64,000 nt of DNA, from positions 992,001 to 1,056,000 of the forward strand of contig NZ_CP022282.1 of NCBI RefSeq assembly GCF_002216065.1, given 5' to 3'. Position numbers and translations under genes: made by a program. The first letter of the stretch is position 1. Every line of letters starts with the position of its first letter. Under the pieces are notes generated by a model. That model made no database searches and had not been told where the DNA came from. It saw only the letters and a list, made by a program, of their open reading frames with translations. Source of the DNA: Chryseobacterium sp. T16E-39. GTDB taxonomy: Bacteria; Bacteroidota; Bacteroidia; Flavobacteriales; Weeksellaceae. Below are positions 31,268-40,439 of this stretch, piece after piece.

Positions 31268-31846
31268 ATGAATCCAAAAACCGACTTTTTCTTCAACGAC
31301 GCCGGCCAATGGCAGGAAGAATTTAAAAAATTAAGAACGATTGCCCTGAGTACAGAACTTGTAGAGGATTTAAAATGGGGATGTCCCTGTTATACCTATG
31401 AAGGGAAAAATATCTTTTTAATCCACGGATTTAAAGAATATTGTGCATTGCTTTTCTTTAAAGGAGCTTTGATGAAAGACCCGGACAACATTTTAATCCA
31501 ACAATCAGAAAATGTACAGGCAGCAAGACAAATCCGTTTTACAGATCTGGAACAGATTAATGACCTGGAAAAAGTTCTTCAAGCTTATATGTTTGAAGCA
31601 GTTGAGATCGAAGAATCGGGAGTAAAAGTTGAAATGAAGAAAACCCGAGAATTTGAAATGGCTGAGGAGTTCCAACAGCAGTTGGATAAAAATCCTGCTT
31701 TGAAAGAAGCTTTTGAAGCATTAACTCCGGGACGTCAGAGAGGATATCTACTCCACTTTTCTTCACCCAAACAATCTAAAACCCGGGAATCAAGAATTGA
31801 AAAATGTATTCCACAAATTCTTGAAGGTAAAGGACTTAATGACTAA
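31268..31846 (+). CDS. YdeI/OmpD-associated family protein with DUF1801 domain
   Basis: This 192-aa protein has an N-terminal DUF1801 fold (LVEDLKWGCPCYTYEGKNIFLIHGFKEYCALLFFKGALM) and a C-terminal YdeI-type segment (ELQQQLDKNPALKEAF-like, then LTPGRQRGYLLHFSSPKQSKTRESRIEKCIPQI), with the TPGxQRGY..Hxxxa..SKTRxxRI pattern conserved in the family. Cytoplasmic, function not established. It is third in the ArsR-SRPBCC-YdeI-DoxX arrangement. Confidence 0.85.
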   Translation: MNPKTDFFFNDAGQWQEEFKKLRTIALSTELVEDLKWGCPCYTYEGKNIFLIHGFKEYCALLFFKGALMKDPDNILIQQSENVQAARQIRFTDLEQINDLEKVLQAYMFEAVEIEESGVKVEMKKTREFEMAEEFQQQLDKNPALKEAFEALTPGRQRGYLLHFSSPKQSKTRESRIEKCIPQILEGKGLND

Positions 31847-31872
31847 ATACTAAACACCAAAACTATTATATT

Positions 31873-32301
31873 ATGGAAACACAGACACAAACAACACAGA
31901 TTCAAACACCAACACAATCTCAAAAAAGAAATAAGATCATTTATTGGATATTCACGCTATGGCTAGCATTGGGAATGGTATCCACTGCTGCAGTTCAGCT
32001 ATTGAAAAATAAAGATGAAGTAGAAAACTTTACCAGTTTAGGATTCCCGGTCTACCTTATGACCATTATTGGAGTATGGAAAATTCTGGGTGTAATTGCC
32101 ATATTGATTCCCAAATATCCATTATTAAAAGAATGGGCATACGCCGGATTTTTCTTTGTAATGTCCGGAGCGATTATTTCGCATCTTGCATCAGATCATA
32201 ATTTTAGCAAAATATTTGCTTCATTGCTGCTTCTTGTTCTTACTATTATTTCATGGTATTTCAGACCATCAGATAGAAAAACTTTTTCATCAAATAATTA
32301 A
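31873..32301 (+). CDS. DoxX-like four-helix membrane protein
   Basis: This 142-aa protein has a polar N-terminus (METQTQTTQIQTPTQSQKRNK) and four hydrophobic helices. The DoxX-like signature LGFPVYLMTIIGVWKILGVIAILIPKYPLLKEWAYAGFFFVMSGAIISHL is clear. DoxX-like proteins are inner-membrane proteins of uncertain function, often beside SRPBCC genes. It starts 26 nt after the YdeI gene and closes the cluster. Confidence 0.8.
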   Translation: METQTQTTQIQTPTQSQKRNKIIYWIFTLWLALGMVSTAAVQLLKNKDEVENFTSLGFPVYLMTIIGVWKILGVIAILIPKYPLLKEWAYAGFFFVMSGAIISHLASDHNFSKIFASLLLLVLTIISWYFRPSDRKTFSSNN

Positions 32302-32429
32302 ATAAACTGTTCGTATTTTATTTAGTTCCTACAGATTTCAGGGATTATCCAGATTCTTCTTTATATTATTCATTAAAAAAGTCTGCTTAATCTGCATGGT
32401 CTGTGAGAAACAAAAAAATAATATCTTCA

Positions 32430-32502
32430 CCTGCAGATTTAGCGGATTAAGCAGATCTTTATATGATACTTGCTATTTTAAAAAATCTGCTGAATCTGCA
32501 GG
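32430..32502. repeat. Palindromic element with GCAGATT/AATCTGC words, copy 1
   Basis: CCTGCAGATT (32430-32439) and AATCTGCAGG (32493-32502) are perfect inverted arms. Inside, 32433-32457 matches 52043-52067 at 22 of 25 positions (GCAGATTT, GATTA and GCAGATC conserved). A further inverted copy of the words lies at about 32370-32397. Confidence 0.6.
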
Positions 32503-32541
32503 AAATAAAAAAATACTAAAAAGTATAAAGAAACATCACCA

Positions 32542-33099
32542 ATGACCACAAAAGAAACAGAACAAAAAAACTATATTTTTCAATCTACCCGGCTGGGATT
32601 CAGGGATTGGCTGCCTTCAGATGTTCCAATAATGTCAAAAATCAATGCTGATCCAAGAGTAATGGAATTCTTCCCCGCCCTTCAATCCGAAAAAGAAACC
32701 ATCGACTTTATTGAAAGAATGCAAAATCAATTGAAAGCAAAAGGATTCTGTTATTTCGCTGTCGACAAATTGGACACCAATGAATTCATCGGTTTTATAG
32801 GTCTTTCAGAACAAAACTTTGAATCAGATTTTACACCCTGTATTGACATTGGCTGGAGATTGCGAACAGAAGAATGGAATAAAGGTTATGCTACAGAAGG
32901 AGCAAAAAGATGTTTGGAGTATGCATTTAACGACCTTGCAATCAAAACAGTTAATTCTATTACTCCTTTGATTAATATAAAATCTGAAGCAGTTATGAAA
33001 AAAATAGGAATGGATAAGGTCAAAAATTTTATCCATCCCCGACTTCAGGATGCTCCGCATCTACAGGAATGCGTACTATATGAAATTCATCAAAATTAA
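32542..33099 (+). CDS. GNAT family acetyltransferase, RimJ/RimL-like
   Basis: This 185-aa protein has the RimJ/RimL-type start (STRLGFRDWLPSDVPIMSKINADPRVMEFFP). The acetyl-CoA site reads DIGWRLRTEEWNKGYATEGAKRCLEYAF, and a late SEAVMKKIGMDKV matches motif B. These enzymes acetylate N-terminal amines of proteins, spermidine-like amines or drugs. It starts 240 bp after the DoxX gene, past a palindromic repeat, and is 17 bp from the next gene. Confidence 0.85.
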   Translation: MTTKETEQKNYIFQSTRLGFRDWLPSDVPIMSKINADPRVMEFFPALQSEKETIDFIERMQNQLKAKGFCYFAVDKLDTNEFIGFIGLSEQNFESDFTPCIDIGWRLRTEEWNKGYATEGAKRCLEYAFNDLAIKTVNSITPLINIKSEAVMKKIGMDKVKNFIHPRLQDAPHLQECVLYEIHQN

Positions 33100-33116
33100 A
33101 TATCAACACTATTAAT

Positions 33117-33674
33117 ATGAATAAGAAAAAACTAACAGCTGAACAAACTCAGGAACTTTTAAAAGTTCTGAAAACCCGATTCGACAAAAATATGAATCGT
33201 CATAAAGATCTCAATTGGAATAAAATCCAAACAAAACTGGAAGCCCAACCTGAAAAGCTTTGGTCTCTGAACGAAATGGAAGAAACCGAGGGTGAACCTG
33301 ATGTCGTAGGTCACAACAAAAAAACAGATGAATATATTTTCTTCGACTGCTCTCCTGAAAGTCCAAAACGAAGAAGCCTATGCTATGACTACCAGGCCTG
33401 GGAATCCAGAAAAGCCAATAAACCGGAAAGCAACGTCATTGACAAAGCTTCAGAAATGGGAATTGATCTTTTAACAGAGGATGAATACCGCCAGCTTCAG
33501 GAATTGGGAAAATTCGATCTGAAAACTTCAAGTTGGGTAAAAACACCATCTGATATCCGCGAAAGAGGTGGTGCCATTTTCTGTGACCGCCGTTATAACA
33601 GAGTTTTCATGTATCACAACGGTGCTGATTCCTATTATGCAGCAAGAGGGTTTAGAGGGAGTTTGAGAGTTTGA
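33117..33674 (+). CDS. DUF4256 domain protein
   Basis: This 185-aa protein matches DUF4256 along its length: LLKVLKTRFDKNMNRHKDLNWNKIQTKLE, MEETEGEPDVVGHNKKTDEYIFFDCSPESPKRRSLCYDYQAWESRK and ERGGAIFCDRRYNRVFMYHNGADSYYAARGFRG. Cytoplasmic, function unknown. Its last codons encode GSLRV and the stop within the word GAGTTTGAGAGTTTGA, which belongs to the adjoining repeat element C, so the C-terminus may have been rewritten by the repeat. Confidence 0.85.
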   Translation: MNKKKLTAEQTQELLKVLKTRFDKNMNRHKDLNWNKIQTKLEAQPEKLWSLNEMEETEGEPDVVGHNKKTDEYIFFDCSPESPKRRSLCYDYQAWESRKANKPESNVIDKASEMGIDLLTEDEYRQLQELGKFDLKTSSWVKTPSDIRERGGAIFCDRRYNRVFMYHNGADSYYAARGFRGSLRV

Positions 33675-33940
33675 GAGTTGCGGGGTTCGGGTTACGAGAT
33701 ACGAGATACGCGATGCGGGTTTTGGTTTCGGGACGCGAGTTAGAAGTTAGAAGTTAGAAGTTAGAACAAAAGTAACAACTTGGATTACAACCATGAACAC
33801 AACATATCAAAATATCAAAATCCCATAATTTTATAAATCTGGAACTCGAATCTACACCGAAATCAAGATCTCGAACCCTATAACTCTCCCACTCTAGAAC
33901 CCTCAAACCTCGCATCTCGGAACTACCAAACTCTCTACTT
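33675..33940. repeat. Heptamer-rich dispersed repeat, element C
   Basis: The left wing is G-rich (GAGAGTT, GATACGAG-like words, four AGTTAGA copies at 33738-33765). The core variant CAAAAGTAACAACTTGG is at 33767-33783. The right wing is C-rich with CTCCCACTCTAGAAC (33886-33900) and ends TTTCAATTTTCAACTTTCAA, running into the end of the convergent gene. Confidence 0.7.
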
Positions 33941-34912
33941 TCAATTTTCAACTTTCAACTCCTTTAACCACGGTGATTCCACACTCCAGAAAATAATCTC
34001 CACTCCCAGATAATTCTCTGCATATTCTACAAATTCCTCTTTTGTAAAAGGTTTTTTTGTTTTAGGATTTTTATAAGTAAGTGTGGGTTCCTGTACTGCC
34101 ATTGCGACTAATGGAAGCTTCCCTTTATACTGATTAAAGAAGGGATAAGAGTTTTTCATTTGAGCATTTTTATTCGGAACAATATCCGGGCCTCCCAGAC
34201 CGATATTATTTTCTTTAGCAAATTTAAACAGCCTCGACATATACTGATGGTCATTCTCCCATTCACAAGGGAAAAAATTAACGTATTGCAAAACGTATGA
34301 TTTTTTAAAAGCATTTCTTGCAAACTTCAGATTATCCAGTTCGGCTTGAAAATACCGGTCGCAGCTAAAACCTGTTTTATCTTTTTTCATATCGATATCT
34401 ATAGAAGTTTCCGGCAGATTGATTCCCTGAACTTTTCCATCAAACTTTTGGGCCAATGCTTCTATTAACTTTTGAAATCTATTTCGAACCTCAGGGTTCC
34501 ACTGTTGCGTAACCCACCCGTTTCCAACAGGCTTATTTTCACCGGGGTTATCATATTGGGGAACCAGTCCTTTATTATATTCCTTATCTTTTAAAATATA
34601 ATCAGGAACATATCTCGCTTCCGGTTCAAAAAATCTATCCTGAAGCTGAATAAATAATTTTCTATCCAATGTGGTCAAATAATCGAGATCTTTTTCAATT
34701 CGTGAAAAATCGTAAACATCTTTTTCAGTCTCCAAAGATTTCCAATTATATACAATTTGCACTCCTCCGATATCTTTTCGTGTGATCAGTTTTTCAATAT
34801 CATGGAGATCACCAGATGACGTATAAATATAATTTTGTGGTTTTTGGGATTGAAATAAATGAATTCCAAAGAAAATTAAAATAAGACAAAAGATTTTAAA
34901 ACTTTTTTTCAT
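33941..34912 (-). CDS. Secreted glycoside-hydrolase-like (TIM-barrel) protein
   Basis: This 323-aa protein has a signal peptide (MKKSFKIFCLILIFFGIHLFQSQ). The body resembles a (beta/alpha)8 hydrolase of the GH5/GH42 type: GGVQIVYNWKSLETEKDVYDFSRIEKDLDYL at the start, then VQGINLPETSID with a Glu at a likely acid/base position, and VAMAVQEPTL and EIIFWSVESPW further on. The exact family is not assigned and activity is unproven. Its last residues ELKVEN and the stop are written in GAGTTGAAAGTTGAAAATTGA, a repeat word. Confidence 0.6.
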   Translation of the reverse strand: MKKSFKIFCLILIFFGIHLFQSQKPQNYIYTSSGDLHDIEKLITRKDIGGVQIVYNWKSLETEKDVYDFSRIEKDLDYLTTLDRKLFIQLQDRFFEPEARYVPDYILKDKEYNKGLVPQYDNPGENKPVGNGWVTQQWNPEVRNRFQKLIEALAQKFDGKVQGINLPETSIDIDMKKDKTGFSCDRYFQAELDNLKFARNAFKKSYVLQYVNFFPCEWENDHQYMSRLFKFAKENNIGLGGPDIVPNKNAQMKNSYPFFNQYKGKLPLVAMAVQEPTLTYKNPKTKKPFTKEEFVEYAENYLGVEIIFWSVESPWLKELKVEN

Positions 34913-35083
34913 AACAGATTTTTATTATCCTTTTATAAGCACTTTTTATGCCTAAATATATTTCCGCTGTACGATAAAATATTCACGGAAATATTTTTTA
35001 AGCGATTCTCAGTAATTAGAAAAAATATGATATACACAAGTATTTTGAAGACTTTTTTAATGAAATTTTATTTACATTAAATG

Positions 35084-35091
35084 TATCTTTG
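35084..35091 (+). promoter_or_regulatory. -7 promoter box TATCTTTG of the lipoprotein gene
   Basis: A perfect TAnnTTTG match about 60 nt before ATG 35152; no clear -33 element. Confidence 0.4.
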
Positions 35092-35151
35092 ATTTAAATA
35101 GTTTGGTTATTTTAGCCAAATTGAAATTTGATTTAATATAATACTAAGGAT

Positions 35152-35652
35152 ATGAAAAAATTAATTGTATTGGGTTCATTATCATTTTTTTTAATGAATT
35201 GCAATAAAAAAGCAGAAACTGTAACTCCAAAAGTGGAAACAGATTCCACTGCGATCTCAGAACCGGTTGTCGACACTTTAGGAACTAAATCACTTTGTTA
35301 CTTAGGAGTTATTGGGAAGGATAGTGTTTTCGCCTCTATTGATGATAACCTGGGAACAATTTCTGGTAAATTGACTTACAAAAATAATGAAAAAGACAGC
35401 TCAACGGGGGATATAACTGGCTTTAAATCAGGTGACACCTTAAAATTGACTTATGAATTCCAATCGGAAGGCTCCAAAAGCAAACGTGATATATTCTTCA
35501 TTCAGAAAGGCAATACTTTGATCGAGGGAATTGGTGATCATAAAGAAGAAGGCAGTGAAAGTAAATATGCTGATGAAAAAAAGATCACCTATAAAGAAGG
35601 TCCAAAAATGGAGACAGCAGATTGTGCCGTCGTCTCAAAAGGGTTAAAATAA
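35152..35652 (+). CDS. Predicted lipoprotein of unknown function
   Basis: This 166-aa protein has a lipoprotein signal ending in the lipobox LMNC (Cys20), so it is lipid-anchored. The mature part is beta-rich and polar, with Thr/Glu-rich residues 25-45. LCYLGVIGKDSVFASIDDNLGTISGKLTY and a late ETADCAVVSKG hold two further cysteines. No known domain is recognised. It is transcribed alone. Confidence 0.7.
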   Translation: MKKLIVLGSLSFFLMNCNKKAETVTPKVETDSTAISEPVVDTLGTKSLCYLGVIGKDSVFASIDDNLGTISGKLTYKNNEKDSSTGDITGFKSGDTLKLTYEFQSEGSKSKRDIFFIQKGNTLIEGIGDHKEEGSESKYADEKKITYKEGPKMETADCAVVSKGLK

Positions 35653-35750
35653 GCAGCCTGACCTATTATTCATAGGTTAATGAAATATTCTTGCATAGTA
35701 TTTGCTATACAACCAGTCTATTTCAAAAAATTATTATAACCATAACAATT

Positions 35751-36080
35751 ATGCAGACATTAATGTTCAGTCCATTTTCTAAGGACAAATTTATTGAAGA
35801 CCTTAGAAGAATATTTCCTCAATATAAAATTCAGACCAGCTTTGGGACGTTACAGGTTCGTACCAGTGGTTTTACCATTACCGGAAACGTAAAAATAAAT
35901 GCAGATCCTGAAACTGGTATGGTAAGTACCCAGACCAATAGTGATATAGCTATGATCTATTTCATTTTCAATTTCCCAATGGCTATTTATATCCGGATGA
36001 AAAAGGATAAGATCAAACGTCTTGAAGATGAAGTTGTTGCAGGAATAAAAACCATATTAAATCCGCATCATCAGGATTAA
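35751..36080 (+). CDS. Small hypothetical protein, 109 aa
   Basis: The protein starts MQTLMFSPFSKDKFIEDLRR. The longer open frame begins with an unlikely TTG and a low-complexity ITITI stretch, so ATG 35751 is preferred. It contains a short beta-rich region (LQVRTSGFTITGNVKINADP) and a hydrophobic segment (IAMIYFIFNFPMAIYIRM) followed by a basic helix KKDKIKRLEDEVV. No family recognised; it may be membrane-associated. Confidence 0.6.
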   Translation: MQTLMFSPFSKDKFIEDLRRIFPQYKIQTSFGTLQVRTSGFTITGNVKINADPETGMVSTQTNSDIAMIYFIFNFPMAIYIRMKKDKIKRLEDEVVAGIKTILNPHHQD

Positions 36081-36090
36081 TATTAAAAAT

Positions 36091-36123
36091 AAAAACAGCT
36101 TATTAAAAGGCTGTTTTTTTTAT
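36091..36123. terminator. Bidirectional terminator
   Basis: AAAAACAGC and GCTGTTTTT with a 10-nt loop, between convergent genes at 36080 and 36130. Confidence 0.7.
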
Positions 36124-36129
36124 AATTCT

Positions 36130-37158
36130 TTAATTCGTTTTTATGATTTGAATAAAATCATTCACTCCCTGATCAGGAGTATTCCAGGAAGTAATTAACC
36201 TGATCGCAGAATATTGATCGTCTATCTTCTTCCAGACATAAAATTCAAATTTCTCAGATAAAACCTCAATCAGTTCATTACTTAAAATCGGAAATATCTG
36301 GTTGGTATACGTCACAGAGAGAAAAGCAACTCCTCTTTCCTGTAAAGCATTTTTTATTTTCATCGCCTGTTGATTGGCATGTCTAGCAAGGTCAAAATAA
36401 AGATTATTTTTCATCAGTTCCAAAAACTGAATTCCGAGAAGTCGCCCTTTCGCCAGCAAGGCTCCTTTTTGTTTGATGTTAAAGCCAAAATCTTCCTGAA
36501 GAATAGGATTATTTATGACAATAGCCTCTCCTATTAAAGCTCCGTTTTTAGTTCCTCCCAAATAAAAAACATCTGTTAGCTGAGCGACTTTTTCTAAAGT
36601 CAAATCACTTATTTCAGCTGTTAAACCATGCCCTAATCTTGCGCCATCCATAAAAAGATATAAATTTCTCTCTTTACAAAATGCAGACAATTCCTCAAGA
36701 TCCCGTGCTGTATAAATTGTTCCTAACTCTGTCGAATTAGAAATATATACCAATTTTGGCATTACCTGATGGGGAACATTCGTGTGACTTTCCAGAACTG
36801 GGATGATATCTGACGGCCTTAATTTTCCATCCGCTGTTTCAATACTTAAAACCTTATGGCCTGTTGCTTCAATGGCGCCGGTCTCATTATTCAAAACATG
36901 TCCGGTAGAAGCGGAAATTGCTGCCTGATAAGGTTTTAGGATCGACGAGATAACAATAAGATTGGCCTGTGTTCCGCCTGAAACAAAATAGATAGCACAG
37001 TTTTTATTTCCTGTTTTCTCTCTGATCAGTTCCTTAGCCTGTAAAGAATATTGATCTTCTCCATAACCTGCTTCCTGTTCAAGATTTGATTGTAAAAGTG
37101 CTTGTAATATATTAGGGTGACACCCCTCTGAGTAATCGTTTTTGAATGAAAATTTCAT
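36130..37158 (-). CDS. Threonine-aldolase-type PLP-dependent beta-eliminating lyase
   Basis: This 342-aa protein is a fold-type I PLP enzyme of the threonine aldolase/beta-eliminating lyase family: YFVSGGTQANL (phosphate-binding), H87 for cofactor stacking, FMDGARLGHG with D171 on the pyridine nitrogen, and FYLGGTKNGALIGEA with Schiff-base K204. It probably cleaves L-threonine or L-allo-threonine to glycine and acetaldehyde. It is divergent from the metal-dependent regulator at 37244 across an 85-bp gap holding an inverted repeat. Confidence 0.85.
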   Translation of the reverse strand: MKFSFKNDYSEGCHPNILQALLQSNLEQEAGYGEDQYSLQAKELIREKTGNKNCAIYFVSGGTQANLIVISSILKPYQAAISASTGHVLNNETGAIEATGHKVLSIETADGKLRPSDIIPVLESHTNVPHQVMPKLVYISNSTELGTIYTARDLEELSAFCKERNLYLFMDGARLGHGLTAEISDLTLEKVAQLTDVFYLGGTKNGALIGEAIVINNPILQEDFGFNIKQKGALLAKGRLLGIQFLELMKNNLYFDLARHANQQAMKIKNALQERGVAFLSVTYTNQIFPILSNELIEVLSEKFEFYVWKKIDDQYSAIRLITSWNTPDQGVNDFIQIIKTN

Positions 37159-37211
37159 AGAACAAAATTAAAAAAAATGAAAACAACAAGCATAAAATTT
37201 CAATAATATTT

Positions 37212-37241
37212 TGTTAGATTTGTAGTTAAAATCATCTAACA
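37212..37241 (+). promoter_or_regulatory. Candidate DtxR/MntR operator overlapping -7 box TAGATTTG
   Basis: TGTTAGAT and ATCTAACA are perfect 8-bp arms with a 14-bp spacer. The left arm overlaps the -7 box TAGATTTG (37215-37222) and the right arm ends 2 bp before the TTG start of the metalloregulator gene. Autoregulation is likely. Confidence 0.5.
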
Positions 37242-37243
37242 TT

Positions 37244-37897
37244 TTGAAAACAACATTAACAGAAGAAAATTATCTGAAAGCTTTGTTTCATTTGGTTGAT
37301 AATGAAGGGAAAGTAACGATTAACGAGTTGAGCAAATTTTTAAATGTAAAAATGCCGAGCGTTAATAACATGATGAAAAAATTTGCAGAAAAGAACTGGG
37401 TCATTTATGAAACATACAAGCCTTTAAGGGTCACTGAAAAAGGTAAGCGGGAAGCTGCTTTGGTAGTGCGTAAACACAGGCTTACAGAAATGTTCCTGGT
37501 TAAAAAAATGAACTTCGGCTGGGAAAATGTGCATGAAATTGCAGAGCAGCTGGAACATGTACATTCACAGGTATTTTTTGACAAAATGGACGAAATTCTG
37601 GATTATCCGAAATTCGATCCCCACGGGGAGCCCATTCCTGATAAAGACGGTAATATCATCGCACAGGATCTGCAAAAATTAAGCAGTTGTGAGGTGGGTG
37701 AAACGGTAGTTTTTGCTTCTGTCACTCTATCTGACGATGCTTTTCTAAGCTATCTCACCGAAAGAAAGCTCCTCCTGAACACTAAAATCAAGATCATTAA
37801 AATTGAAAGTTTCGACAAGTCCATCACAATAGAAATTGAAGGAAAAAAAGAAGTTCTCAGCAAAAAGGCAACTGAGAAAATACTTGTAAAAAAATAG
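37244..37897 (+). CDS. DtxR/MntR-family metal-dependent transcriptional regulator
   Basis: This 217-aa protein starts at TTG (LKTTLTEENYLKALFHL read as MKTTL..). The N-terminal winged HTH reads VTINELSKFLNVKMPSVNNMMKKFAEKNWVIYETYKPLRVTEKG. The metal-binding dimerisation domain has RKHRLTEMFLVKKMNFGWENVHEIAEQLEHVHSQVFFDKMDEIL, typical of DtxR/MntR/IdeR, with candidate His and Glu ligands. A C-terminal FeoA-like SH3 segment follows. It senses Fe or Mn and represses uptake genes; the TonB receptor convergent to it is a plausible target. Confidence 0.9.
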   Translation: MKTTLTEENYLKALFHLVDNEGKVTINELSKFLNVKMPSVNNMMKKFAEKNWVIYETYKPLRVTEKGKREAALVVRKHRLTEMFLVKKMNFGWENVHEIAEQLEHVHSQVFFDKMDEILDYPKFDPHGEPIPDKDGNIIAQDLQKLSSCEVGETVVFASVTLSDDAFLSYLTERKLLLNTKIKIIKIESFDKSITIEIEGKKEVLSKKATEKILVKK

Positions 37898-37901
37898 ATA
37901 C

Positions 37902-37937
37902 AAAAGGTGGCTCAGATTCTCTAAGCCACCTTTTTTT
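37902..37937. terminator. Terminator between the metalloregulator and TonB receptor genes
   Basis: AAAAGGTGGCT and AGCCACCTTTT, an 11-bp perfect stem with an 11-nt loop and seven T on the plus strand. Confidence 0.85.
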
Positions 37938-37961
37938 AAAAAAAATAATCAATACTTAAGA

Positions 37962-40397
37962 TTAAAAAGGAACAATAAGCTTTAAGGATATGTTCCTTCC
38001 CATATTATACATATTTCCTAAATACTTTAACCTGCTAAGATGCGACTGGTAGGCACGATCAAATACATTACTGACCTGAAGTAAAAGAGTCGCGGAATGG
38101 TTTTCAGAATAATTGAGAGCAACTGAGGTCCCAATATTAAATAATGTATAATCCCTTGTTGCCGTTTCTGTATCATTCAGCCCTAAATATCTGTTTTGTG
38201 CTCCCGAAAACTCGACTTCTGCTGTAGGAGTAACTGATGAAATAAATTTTGATTGCGTAGATATTTTCTGAGAAATGGTACTGGATACTTTTACAGGAGA
38301 AATCAATGGAAGGTATTCACCATTATTCCCTTGATTTTTAAACATTTTTTCACGGTTGAATCCATAAATAAGGGATAGACTTGTCTCAAAATTAAATCCC
38401 TTCCACTTTTCAGGATGCAGGGACAACCAGGCCTCCATTCCATACAGCTGGGCCGAAGACTGCTGGTACTGATATGTTTTGTTTCCCTGTGGATCTACAA
38501 TTGGATTTCCATTCCCATCCAAAAGTAATGACAGATAGATATAATTCTGAATATTATTGTTAAATAAGCTTACATCTGCTGAGAAATCCTTGAATCGGGT
38601 ACTGATTCCCAGATCTTCCTGTAATGAAAACTCAGGATTAAAATCCCTGTTTCCTTTATAAATAATATGAGCCCCCGGATCCAATCCATTGGAGCCGATC
38701 TCTGTGATATTGGGCGCCCTGTAACTTCTTCCGATATTGGCTTTAAGGCTTATTTGTTTTGATAATTGAAACGTAGAACCTATACTGGCAGACAATCCTC
38801 CGAAAGTTTTGTTATAGGAAGGGAATCTAAGTTCTGTATTTGAAGATGCCTGTGCTGCATGTTCTTCAAACTGCGTCAGCGGATTGGTCTGTACGTAGAA
38901 ATTATTCCAACTGATATTTCGGATATCATAACGCACACCACCGCTTACATTGAGTCTTTTATATTTCCATTTAGCATAAACGTATGCACCACCTTCACTC
39001 AGATCATAATCAGGGATAGGAAAGTCTGTAGCTGATTTATTGGTATTATTTTGAACCATTCCGTTAACGCCTGTGGAAATTTCAACAGATGAAAATTTTG
39101 GAAAATTATAACGTACTCCATAATTTAACGTATTCAGTCTTACATACATCCCTGGCTGTGAAGGTAAAGTTGGATGATTGTATTCTCTACGGATATTTTG
39201 CTGTAAAGCCAGTTGGACATCCAGGTCTCCTTTTCCGATCTGCTGACTGTGTTGCGCATAAAGACGATAATGCTGAATTCGCTGGTGTAAGGGAGAAAGT
39301 GCATATGAATTAAGTTCCCTATCTGAAACAACAGGTCTTTTTTCAATATCATCATCATCGCCCTCTCCTACCTGATACGTAAATTTTCCGGTCTTTGGAT
39401 CACGGCTGCCATCTGGTATTCCCTGTAGATTATCATACAGGGTAAAGTTGATCTTTGAAAAGCTGGTATTTGTTTTACGTCCTAAAAGAAAAGAAAGATT
39501 CTTTTCCTCAAAATTAGTATTATATACCCTGCCATCCACGGAGTTTCTATAGTTTTTTGCCATTCTGTAAGACCCGTTAAATGCCGCTATGAAAGCATTT
39601 TTTTTGTAGCCCAACTGCATTCCATTTCCTATGAGGTTATTATTTCCCTGGTATTCACTTGTTATTTTTCCATGAACAGTACCATCATCCTGACTTGGGA
39701 TATAAGGAAAAAGGCTAACTACTCCCGCCAGTGCATCGGATCCATACATTAAACTTGCAGGCCCTTTTATCACTTCAGCACGTTCAACAATATAGGGAGC
39801 GACTTCTATTCCATGCTCATCTCCCCACTGCTGCCCTTCCTGGCGCACTCCATCATAAAGTGTCAGGACACGGTTATAGCCCAGTCCTCTGATAAAGGGT
39901 TTGGAAATATTGGGTCCCGTTTCCACCACACTCAGGCCTGGAGCTGATTTCACCAAAGAGCTGATAATGTTGGTTGCCACTGCTTTTTCGATCTGCTTGG
40001 AAGAAATACTGACGATTGCAACAGGGTTTTCTTTAATTAAAGTTTCCTTTGAAACTCCTGTTATAACGACTTCATCAATTTTATTACTATCTCGGATGAG
40101 TACAATATTAGGAACTACGATATTCTTTTTCTCTACGGAAATTTCCTCTTCAAATTCTTCATATCCTTTAGCTTTAACTAAAAGTCTGTAGTTTCCCGGA
40201 ACCAGATTTTTGATTATATAATGACCATTTTTATTAATGGTCGTTTTCGTCGGTGTATCTTTAAGCATTACTTCTGCACCCGGGCTGCCTCCATTTTCAA
40301 AAAGTACCATTCCTGTTACTTCTGCGTTTTGACCGTTTACCATTGAAATCATAAAAATAGCAAATGCTGATAGCATCAATCTCAATTTCATATACAT
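37962..40397 (-). CDS. TonB-dependent outer-membrane receptor
   Basis: This 811-aa protein begins with a signal peptide (ending MVNGQ), then a carboxypeptidase-regulatory-like beta-sandwich (VTGMVLFENGGSPGAEVMLKD, about 25-105). The plug follows (VVETGPNISKPFIRGLGYNRVLTLYDGVRQEGQQWGDEHG) and the 22-strand barrel ends in a terminal aromatic residue (ISLKLIVPF). The His-rich GDEHGIEVAPYIVERAEVIKG segment resembles metal-complex receptors, and a DtxR-type regulator is next door. Iron, manganese, zinc or haem uptake is possible. A 14-bp palindrome sits just after its -7 box. Confidence 0.9.
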   Translation of the reverse strand: MYMKLRLMLSAFAIFMISMVNGQNAEVTGMVLFENGGSPGAEVMLKDTPTKTTINKNGHYIIKNLVPGNYRLLVKAKGYEEFEEEISVEKKNIVVPNIVLIRDSNKIDEVVITGVSKETLIKENPVAIVSISSKQIEKAVATNIISSLVKSAPGLSVVETGPNISKPFIRGLGYNRVLTLYDGVRQEGQQWGDEHGIEVAPYIVERAEVIKGPASLMYGSDALAGVVSLFPYIPSQDDGTVHGKITSEYQGNNNLIGNGMQLGYKKNAFIAAFNGSYRMAKNYRNSVDGRVYNTNFEEKNLSFLLGRKTNTSFSKINFTLYDNLQGIPDGSRDPKTGKFTYQVGEGDDDDIEKRPVVSDRELNSYALSPLHQRIQHYRLYAQHSQQIGKGDLDVQLALQQNIRREYNHPTLPSQPGMYVRLNTLNYGVRYNFPKFSSVEISTGVNGMVQNNTNKSATDFPIPDYDLSEGGAYVYAKWKYKRLNVSGGVRYDIRNISWNNFYVQTNPLTQFEEHAAQASSNTELRFPSYNKTFGGLSASIGSTFQLSKQISLKANIGRSYRAPNITEIGSNGLDPGAHIIYKGNRDFNPEFSLQEDLGISTRFKDFSADVSLFNNNIQNYIYLSLLLDGNGNPIVDPQGNKTYQYQQSSAQLYGMEAWLSLHPEKWKGFNFETSLSLIYGFNREKMFKNQGNNGEYLPLISPVKVSSTISQKISTQSKFISSVTPTAEVEFSGAQNRYLGLNDTETATRDYTLFNIGTSVALNYSENHSATLLLQVSNVFDRAYQSHLSRLKYLGNMYNMGRNISLKLIVPF

Positions 40398-40439
40398 TAA
40401 GGTTTTTATTAAGCTGTATTAAATTTTAAAAAGTGAGTA

